Positions 1 to 9,400 of a stretch of DNA of 23,248 nt are shown here, one piece after another. Origin of the DNA: Mesostigma viride (Eukaryota; Streptophyta; Mesostigmatophyceae; Mesostigmatales; Mesostigmataceae); the NCBI GenBank assembly GCA_009746045.1, contig RPFO01000156.1, positions 6,199,225 through 6,222,472 on the forward strand, in the 5' to 3' direction. Both the position numbers and the translations under genes were made by a program. Under the pieces are notes generated by a model. The model was not told where the DNA came from. It saw only the letters and a program-made list of their open reading frames with translations, and did not search any database. Every line of letters starts with the position of its first letter. Position 1 is the first letter of the stretch.

Positions 1-69
1 TTGTATGCTAAACAAATATGAATACTACTACACACCGTCACCACTGGAAAAGCACCCATGTAATTTTAC

Positions 70-2206
70 CTTCTGTACCTCCAACAAGCGCTCATCTTCC
101 TCCTGCAGCTCCACCAGCTGCGCTGGGATCATCTTGAGTACCTATTTTAGCAGCATGCATGGTAGTTGTTGGAGGTCAAACAGTTTGTAAGTAATTGCAA
201 TGGGCATTCCGATTGCCTGCCCAGCCAGTGCAACTACAGCCATATGTTCTCCACGTTGTTTATAGCTACACCATCTAGGCCTCGACGAATGTTAGCCAGC
301 CATAAATTTTAATGTCCGCGGCTACACATATCCACCTCCATTCTTTTCCATCATCCTCAACGACTTGACCAACGCGGATACGATAATAGCTGGCTCGAGC
401 TATTTTGGTCTGGATTCTTCAAGATTTCTCTCCTGCGTTGCTTGTCTCGTTGATATGGTTTCCTATTTGCCATTATCTTCACAAAAGAGTCACTGGCACA
501 TCTCTAGCCAGCATGCACATAATTTAAGTATTTTCTCTGGTTAAGTGGTGACAGTAATGAAGTAGCAACTGCGAATTGAGAGGAGACAAGTTAGGAATCT
601 TATGTCTGGCATGCTAGCTAGCTCAGTGAAGGGTGATTTCGAGTTACATTCATTATTTCTTCCCCTATAGCGAAGACTATAAAACCATAAACCACATGAC
701 AGACAAAAAGTTGATGCAAAAGAACATCGTCAGGAATGCACATCGTTAGAGTGCACCTTGTAAGAAAGGCAACATTGGAATGGAAAACATCAGAAAACAT
801 TGGAATAATAAGATGCTCCAACAGATTCAAAGCGAACGATGCCCATTTGGTCGCAACTACAAAATCTACAAATATTTTTGGCAGTTCTAACCTCACCTTA
901 TCGATCTCTGCAGAAACTGACATCAGATACGCAGCCTCCTCGCTCGAAAATTGGCTGCTACATGCAGTCCTGCGATCTTCTTCAACGCGCACCTGTGCAG
1001 ATGACATGGATCGAAGGGGTGTGAAAGGTTGCCCAGATATTTAATTGGAGACAGATTCAGGTATGTGCATGAACTGTGTGTTTGTTTGAAAGACATTACA
1101 AGCACGTACCTTCCTGCTAACAAAAGCCAGGTAACTGCAGAGCACCAACCAAGTTTTGTTGGTAATTGCTCCATTTCCGCCCAGACAACGAGAAAAGGTG
1201 CTCGATTCAACAATAAACGGCACGAATCTCCTGCTGCCATGCTCATCCTGACATAGTCCATAGTGGCAGGTGACACATTACAAGAAGAACAACAAGAAAC
1301 GTAGCAACATCCATGGAGCACGAATGATGCAGGGCGGATGGCAACGAGAGTACTGGCAAACTTGCAGTCGAAAGCACAAACTCGAAATATACTGAATGTC
1401 GATACCTACATCGCCATGCCAAAGCAATGACCTACCTCTTGAAAATGCAGAAGGGCGCATGCCCTCTCCTCATAAGTCTTCAACTTGTTTTCCAACTCCA
1501 ACCTGAAAGGTAAAACAAGCCAAAACAACTTGTATAGATTGTTAATCCCAGTAGGGCTACATAAAGACTTTGCAAGCAACACAACAGAAAAAAAAAGCTA
1601 CACGATTGAAAAATCAATGGACTTGGCCAACGGTTGCGAACCTTTTCTGTGTGTACAAATGGTCCTTTCGCTTTGAATCATCCTCCATCGCAGATACAAC
1701 GGTGTCTGACTGCCGGATGTCGTTCATTAAAGCAGACAACTGCCTGCCATTGGATAAGATGTCTCTCCGCATTTCATTGATCTTCATTTCCAACTCCTTT
1801 GACTTCTTCTCCAGCTCTTGCGTCGCCTTGTCAGCTATACCACGACAACGTTGGGGCAAGTAAACGTAACATTTGAGCAACAAACAGGGCAACCACGGGG
1901 AAAGAGCAGAGTAAAATCAAGAAAGAGTGGTGCCAAAATCTAGACAATGGAAGAAATCCCATCAGCGGCTACTACGTATATGAATTCGAAATGCTCGCTT
2001 CAGCGTTTGACGCAGTGAAGACTTTTCAGGTAATTTCTGCGCCTGGCTCAGCCACATTCAAGCGCAGACGTACATCCCATGACGGTTTCCTCGATCTGCT
2101 TTATCTGTTGAGTTTCCTCTTCAATTAAGGCAACAATTCGCCTTTTTTGATCTTCTGTTGCCGCAACCTGCCTCCCAATGCTGTTGAAACTTTCGACGTA
2201 ATCCAT
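70..2206 (-). CDS. Coiled-coil protein, multi-exon, partial at its 3' end
   Basis: I reconstructed this gene from splice signals. Minus-strand exons are 2206-2074, 1834-1642, 1502-1436, 992-897 and 141-70, with phases that match at every join (1/1, 2/2, 0/0, 0/0) and GT-AG introns. The 187 codons start at ATG 2206, with an in-frame TAG 24 bases upstream. They read almost entirely as charged, Glu/Lys/Gln-rich heptad sequence, for example EEETQQIKQIEETV, then KKSKELEMKINEMRRD, then LELENKLKTYEERAC and IPAQLVELQEEDERLLEVQK. No catalytic motif, signal peptide or membrane segment is visible. The gene should continue beyond position 1, because no stop follows the 141-70 exon. An acceptor-like CAG|TTT lies seven codons before the ATG, so an upstream exon is possible. 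Length and style recall small structural coiled-coil subunits such as those of kinetochore or microtubule complexes, but I recognise no family. Codon use is balanced, unlike the GC-rich neighbour. Confidence 0.7.
730..756 (-). other. Possible alternative terminal exon of the coiled-coil gene
   Basis: An acceptor (TTTCTTACAAG) precedes position 756 on the minus strand. The following frame, in phase 0 with exon 992-897, reads VHSNDVHS and then TGA at 732-730. Splicing here would end the protein at 171 residues instead of continuing to exon 141-70. The exon begins with GT, like the others. The short non-coiled tail is less convincing than the heptad continuation at 141-70, so this may be an alternative end or a chance match. 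Confidence 0.25.
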
Positions 2207-3346
2207 GCTACGCTGAACTAAAAACTGCTATACAGTATTTCGCTTGACAATTACGGCGGAATGTTCAGGAAATCACACGTGCAATATGGCGGAAAGAAGA
2301 TTAGCCGGTGTACTGTTCCCTCCAAACAGTTTGAAAAAGCAACAGCCCTACGAAAATGGAATCTTTTTGTCCCCGTAAAAATCCCAGCAGTCTTCTTCCT
2401 TAACTTATTTTAGCAAGTAAGTTACGTAGGCACGAGGCACTCTAGGCCGCATCAGTCTGTCAGTGGAAGAACAAGGAATCCCACGCTGATCGGCGGTCAT
2501 AGCCAGCATACATACGCAGTTCCCAGTTCCCGCTGATGTACAGCTGTTGAGTGGAGTGGAGTCGAGTTTTTTCTTTAGAGCTCTTTTCTTTATTCCCGCG
2601 CCGGTGGTCCGACAGGTCGTCAGGCGTGGGACCGAACAACAACTGCACTACCTTCACGGGCTTCACCCCCCCGGGGCGATTCACGATGATCGTGAGCGTG
2701 ATCGAGCTGAACCTGAACAAAAACCTGGCCTGCAAAATTCTTGACTCTTGACGAGGTGGCCGGTATTGCACCCTGGGTCAAGGTAGTGCTCAGGATCCGT
2801 AACGATATCAACTAATTTAGAACGATTTATTGGCAGTTACTCGGAAGGTCCATGCCGACACGTTACACCTGGGAGGTACTTGTTGGAGTGTGGAGAAATT
2901 CTCAATCGCCCAAGACCGGCTACTAGAGATCCCGTAAGTATAACTGCGGAAGTCGTTGCTGAGCGGGGCGTTTGGCCGGGTCTTGGGGATCACTGAGCAG
3001 TGTAGCACCATGGATGCTCGCTCGTTGATTGATGTCAAAAAGCGGGTCCACTCTAGGGGATGGCAGTGCTTCGCGTGGACCAGTAACGCCGTTAGATGTT
3101 GCTGGCCTTAGCCGGGAAAACCATAGCCAAGATTGGATCGGGAAGGGGAACTAGACGGCGTATGCATTCAACATTGTACACCGCTGTGTCATAGCCGTGT
3201 TTTATTTGAAAAATTAGGCATTATTTGATGGAGATCCAGCATGACTTAGACTCCTCGCGGCCCTGCGCAGCAGGCGCTTCAGTGGGGGTAGCAGTGGCAG
3301 CTGTTCGCTGCTGGTGTAATCACGCGGAAATCTGGGGCGGTCTAAG
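2207..3346. other. Divergent intergenic / leader region
   Basis: This stretch separates the minus-strand coiled-coil gene from the plus-strand transporter, so promoters for both should lie here, but I see no convincing TATA box. It holds several small plus-strand ORFs with ATG: 2286-2378 (30 codons, starting MAERRLAG), 3010-3111 (33 codons, ATG in the context ACCATGG) and 3228-3353 (41 codons). There is also a two-codon ATG-ACT-TAG at 3241. The last three could act as upstream ORFs in the transporter leader. No long gene is supported. Confidence 0.4.
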
Positions 3347-3427
3347 GTTCTAGATAGCGACTTGGACATCATTGAGATCCGTTCAGGGTACGCCAGCGGC
3401 GTAGGTTCGCCCCTAGCTTCTTGGCCA

Positions 3428-6400
3428 ATGCAAGGGGATGGTGATTTTGCGAATGAATCCCCGCCAGACTTCGCGGTCGAGGAGCCCTCGCCAGACCTCG
3501 CGGTCGAGGAGTCTAAGCCAAACCTCACGGCCGATGAATCCCCGCCGCGCCTCGCGGTCAATCTGTCCGCAGCCTCAGAGGACACGCCTCCGCTCGTGCT
3601 TAATGCAGAGCCCCGTCCTCCAGGCATCATTCGGGCAACCCCCCCGGTGTGGGCCCGGGTAGGCGCGCCACCTCTCATCCAGTCGCCGGCGATGCATGTC
3701 TCCGCAATGTCGCCAAGTGGAACGGATGCGAGCATGACCCCGAAGCTAGGTCTCGGAGCCGACGGCGACCCCGGGGATTCCACCGAGGCCATCGCCAGCA
3801 GGACGGAGGGGACCGTCGGGACGCCCGAGGGCCGCTCCACTCGGTCCAAAGGGCACCGTATCATGTTTTCCGAGTCGGAGGTGGGCGACAGTTCCCCGGA
3901 CCAGGGCCCGACGCCTCCAGCGGTAGTCCCGTCCCCCATGGCACCTCCCGCGCCAGCGCGCCCTGGACGCGAGGGCAAGTTCCTGGACCGTTTCCCGACG
4001 CTCCGCGCCTTCCGGACGGTCCACCGCGTGATCCTCTCGTTCCGCGACCTGGCGGCGGACGTGCCAGCACACCATACGGGCGGCACGGTGCGCATCATGC
4101 ACCCGGCGACGGGTTCGTTCCAGCCAGAGAGCCTCACAGCGATCATGGGCTCGTCCGGCGCCGGCAAATCGACTTTCCTTAACCTGATCGCTGGCCGCCA
4201 GCCTCGCGGCGCGATCGTCTCGGGCACGGTCGCGGTGAATGGGAAAGCGGCCGGGAGCGACGCAGACCTCATCGCTTTCGTGAAGCAGCACGATCTGCTG
4301 CACACGGCGCTCACCGTCAAGGAGACTCTGCTCTTCTGCGCAGAGCTGCGGCTGCCGCCGACGGTCACGGCGAAAGAGAAGCTCGACCGCGTTCACGGGA
4401 TCATCTCCACCATGTGCCTCGACAAGGTCATGGACACGCTGGTCGGGGGTGGGGACCGGCTCGGGTCCAGCCCAGGGATCAGCAAGGGTGAGAAGCGGCG
4501 GCTGACTGTGTCCCTGGAGCTTGTCACGCTGCCCTCCCTGATCCTCCTGGACGAGCCGACGAGCTCCCTGGACAGCTACAACGCGCTCCTGCTCACGCAG
4601 GCGCTCCACTCGATGGCGAACGACGGCCGCACGCTGATCGCATCGATCCACCAGCCTCGCGGCGACATCTTTGTCCTCTTCACGCACGTGCTGCTCATGT
4701 CGCACGGGTACATGGTCTACCACGGCCGGCGTACCAAGCTCGTTGAGTACTGGTCCAAGCTCGGGTTCGAGATCACGGGCCAGGGGAACATGGCGGACGT
4801 GGTCATGGACCTGCTCGCGGGGTCGTCGAAGAAGTCGGGCAACTCCAACGCCTCGGGCAAGGACGGCGCGGGGAGCAACAACGGCAGCACGCACAGCATC
4901 GCGATGGGAATGAACGCAAAGGACGTGTTCCATCCGAGTTCTGAGATCACGGTGACCTCGACGCCGATGACATCAGCGGGGGTCCCCCTGTGCCAGGAGA
5001 CCAACACACTCCGCCTCGCAAAGGGCCTCGCGGCCGCGTACGAGTCGTCCGATATTGGCCGCAAAGCGATCGCGGCGGCGGCGGACCTGTCTAGCCCCGA
5101 GGCCGCCGAGAGGGTGATGGCGGCGCAGCGCAAGGGGCGCCGCATGAGCCGGAACGCCAGCATGGGGCTGACCGACAAGAATGGCCGGTACGCGACGTCA
5201 CGCCTGTCGCAGTTCTTCACGCTCACCCGCCGCTTCCTGCTCATCTTCAGCCGCAACCCGATGGAGTACGTCTCGCTCGTCCTCCAGGGTTGCATCCTGG
5301 GAGCGGTCATCGGCGTCGTGTTCACGGACCTCGGTGTGGACGACGTAGCGACGCCGCGCCAGATCGTCTCACTAGCGTTCTACCACATCTTCATCATGAT
5401 CAACGTGCTGGGGTCGACGATCCACGTCGTCCCCACGATGATGGAGCACCGCATTGTGTTTGACGAGGAGCGCGACGCGGGAATGTACTCGGTGTTCCCC
5501 TACTGGCTCGCGCAGACGTTCACGTCGGCCCTCCCGCTCGCGCTCGTGTGCGGTCTTGGCCTGATTGTGTCGTACTTCGCGGTCCCCGTGTCCCACGCCG
5601 CGGGCCACTTCTTCTTCACGTACTTCACGCTCTACCTGGTCATGCACGCGGGCCACTCCAAGATCCTGAACGTGATCTGGCTGATCCGGCGCGAGGGCGT
5701 GTGCATGGCGATCGCCAACGTGATCATCATCACGTCCATCTGGTTCGCGGGCATCATCATCCTGATTGACCAGATCCCGCCCTACCTGCGCTGGATCGTG
5801 TGGGTCAACGAGATCCAGTACGGCTTCAACGCGCTCAACTGGAACGAGCTGGGCATCGACAACACGTTTGCCAACATCTTGTTCGACCAGGACCGCTACA
5901 AGACGCGCTGGGTGCCCATCTGGCGCATGGCGTGCATTGTCGTGTTCTGGCGGCTCACCGTGTTCCTGTTCATGTGGAAGGCCAACGCGGTTGTCGCGGG
6001 GTTCATGTATATCGTGCGGCGCATCCGCAGCATGAAGCGGCCGTGGGCCAAACGCCCCGCCGCCTCCGAGCCGTCCTATTACGAGGGGCCCGAGAATGGT
6101 GGCGCTGCGGGGGGGGGCACGCAGCATGACCGCGACGACACCAACCACGCAAGCGATCTCGTGGCCACCCCCTACTCCCCCTTCTCGGACCCTGCCGCCC
6201 GCCGTGCGGCTGCGTCCACGTCCGGCCGGGGGAGCAACGCAGGCGGCAGCAAGGGGGCCAAGGAGCGGGACTTGCGCATGGCGGTCATGATGCAGAGTGT
6301 GGTGCCCGTGACGCCGCGCACGCCGGGGGCGGCCGAGGGCGGGTTGGACGGGGTCAGCCCCTTCACGGGCGAGACGCCCTCGCACACGCCGCGCACAGGG

Positions 6401-9400
6401 AAGCAGAAGAAGGTCAAACGGGGCACCACGCTCCAGCGCGCCGCCCCCGTGAACCTGGTCTTCCTCCAGCTCACGTATGACGTGAGCACGGCCAAGGTCA
6501 AGCTCCCCTGGCGGCACCACTCGGGCGCGAAGCGGCGCATCCTCCACCCGATGTCCGGCATGTTCCTCCCCTCGCGCATGACGTGCATCCTGGGCGAGTC
6601 TGGGTCGGGCAAGTCGACACTCCTGAACGTGCTCGCGGGGCGCTACATGCCGGGCACGCTGGGTGGGCGCGTCCTGTACAACGGCGCGCCGATGAACCGC
6701 CAGCTGCGCATGATGACCGCATACGTCAAGCAGGACGACTTTTTGCTCCCGTCGCTCACCGTCTGGGAGACGGTCATGTTCCACGCGATCCTCCGCCTGC
6801 CCAGCACGATGGAGCGCAAGGAGCTCGAGGGCCGCGTCGACAACATCCTGCGCACGCTGCTCCTGCGACGCGTCTCGGCCACCAAGGTCGGCTCGGCGCT
6901 CATCCCGGGGCTCTCGTCCGGCGAGAAGCGGCGGCTCTCGGTTGCGCTGGACGTCGTCACGCTGCCATCGCTGGTCCTCCTGGACGAGCCGACGAGCGGG
7001 CTGGACAGCCACAACGCGCTTGTGCTCGTGCGCGTGCTGCACCACATGTCCGGTGACGGCCGCACGATTCTCACAACCATCCACCAGCCGCGCCAGGACA
7101 TCTTCAACATGTTTGACCACGTGCTGCTGGTCGCCGAGGGGAAGCTGCTGTACCAGGGGCGGGGGTCGGACGTCGTCGCCTATTTCGGGTCGTGTGGGTA
7201 CATCTGCTCGCCCGGGACCAACCCGGCGGACTTCTTGCTGGACACGCTCGCGGGGCTACCCACGGAGGCGGACTTGGGCAACGCGGGCACGCTGGATGAG
7301 GTCATGGACCTCGCGGTGGAGCTGCGGAGACAGGTGGGTGGTTTCTGTTACTCATGTTCCTATGATTCCGTTGTTAGCAGTGGTGTGCTAGCACCTGGGC
7401 TTGACGCTGGATGAAGTCATGGGCGTTATTGTGGAAGTGCGGAGACAGGTATGAATCAGTCGCCCGTTTGTTAACCCTGCTAGCAAGTGGGCCTTCCGGT
7501 GTAGGTGCGGAGATGGGGGGGTGGCCTAGCAGTAGACCCTCTATTCATGCTGTATAGCCTGCCCGTCTACCCTAACTTATGTCATCCTGCCATTGGCCTA
7601 GCAGTAGACCCTCTATTCATGCTGTATAGCCTGCCCGTCTACCCTAACTTATGTCATCCTGCCATTGGCCTAGCAGTAGACCCTCTATTCATACCGTATA
7701 GCCTGCCCGTCTACCCTAACTTATGTCATCCTGCCATTGGCCTAGCAGTAGACCCTCTATTCATGCTGTATAGCCTGCCCGTCTACCCTAACTTATGTCA
7801 TCCTGCCATTGGCCTAGCAGTAGACCCTCTATTCATACCGTATAGCCTGCCCGTCTACCCTAACTTATGTCATCCTGCCATTGGCCTAGCAGTAGACCCT
7901 CTATTCATACCGTATAGCCTGCCCGTCTACCCTAACTTATGTCATCCTGCCATTGGTCACAGAGGGTGGCCTGTTTATTGATTGGTCGCATGCCGTTGTC
8001 GGGAGGCCACAAAGTGTATGGATGCCTAAGCGCAATGTGGCCCTTCATATTATAACTGTGAACCTTTTGACTAGCCAGATGCTTTGGTTAAATGACAGCT
8101 TGCCTCCGATTAGAAGTTATGGAGTGGCGTTATTTGCCTTGTGGGGATGGAAGGAGGCCTCTCGCAATACTATCTGTGGTAAGAATGATTGCCGTTGTCA
8201 AATCACATTGTTTATTTATCTGCAGGGTTGGCAGGCGTGTGGCGGCAGCAGGTGGCGGCAGGCGGCCTCTTGGGTTCCTGTGTTATATAACTGGCAGTAG
8301 ATGTAGCGCGGTCGCCCTGCCAAGCTCTACCGAGTTCATAGAGGCTGGCTGGCAGACTTTTATGGATCGGGGGGGGGGGGGAGGGAGCGAGGCGAATGGC
8401 CATATGAGTAGGTTCTTATGGTTAAGCACAAAGAGGCGGCAAGTCTATGTGGCTGGCCCCTCCCTCGTGGTACCTTCTGTAGCAATAATGATTCTGCTTC
8501 TAGTTATGTTATGCTTTCCTCCCTGACCGGGGCGTGCGCGGCAGCACCGACAAGGATATGCTTTGACGGTGGGGCACCCTTACATGAATGGAATGCGATT
8601 GGAGATGGTTCCGTGAATACCATTCCTGTCGGTCCTGACCGGATGGAGACACGCCAGCTCGAACTCAACCTCTCCGCTCCTCTACTCACCGTACCCCACG
8701 TCTCCGCTAGCCTTACCTAATACCATCGTTCAGTCCGCTAGCCTTACCTGATACCATCGTTCAGTCCGCTAGCCTTACCTGATACCATCGTTCAGTCCGC
8801 TAGCCTTACCTGATACCATCGTTCAGTCCGCTAGCCTTACCTGATACCATCGTTCAGTCCGCTAGCCTTACCTAATACCATCGTTCAGTCCGCTAGCCTT
8901 ACCTGATACCATCGTTCAGTCCGCTAGCCTTACCTGATACCATCGTTCAGTCCGCTAGCCTTACCTGATACCATCGTTCAGTCCGCTAGCCTTACCTGAT
9001 ACCATCGTTCAGTCCGCTAGCCTTACCTGATACCATCGTTCAGTCCGCTAGCCTTACCTAATACCATCGTTCAGTCCGCTAGCCTTACCTGATACCATCG
9101 TTCAGTCCGCTAGCCTTACCTAATACCATCGTTCAGTCCGCTAGCCTTACCTAATACCGTCGTTCAGTCCGCTAGCCTTACCTGATACCATCGTTCAGTC
9201 CGCTAGCCTTACCTGATACCATCGTTCAGTCCGCTAGCCTTACCTGATAAGGTCGTTTAGTCCAAACCTTCTAGTCACATATCCATGACTCGTCACGACC
9301 AGGTGATGGAGGCGCTTTCCAGTATGTACTGTACTAGCTCTCCCGGCTGCTTACCTTATCATACCCCTGGGCCCATGGCATCTCACCGATCCACCCCTCC

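Noticed and set aside
2460-2811. Possible LTR or coding remnant around the 2600-2800 segment
   Set aside because: Some frames look protein-like, but no retroelement motif, primer site or second LTR could be found.
3214-7120. Long minus-strand ORFs (384, 395 and 582 codons) opposite the transporter
   Set aside because: They are Arg/Ala/Pro-rich shadows caused by the high GC of the transporter exon, with no motifs.
7505-7981. 158-codon ORF over the 72-bp minisatellite
   Set aside because: It is open only because the unit is a multiple of three; it is inside an intron with no ATG-context or splice support.
7523-9260. Recursive splicing sites in the intron minisatellites
   Set aside because: The acceptor-like AG in the units is followed by TAGA or TCCG, not by a regenerated GT donor.
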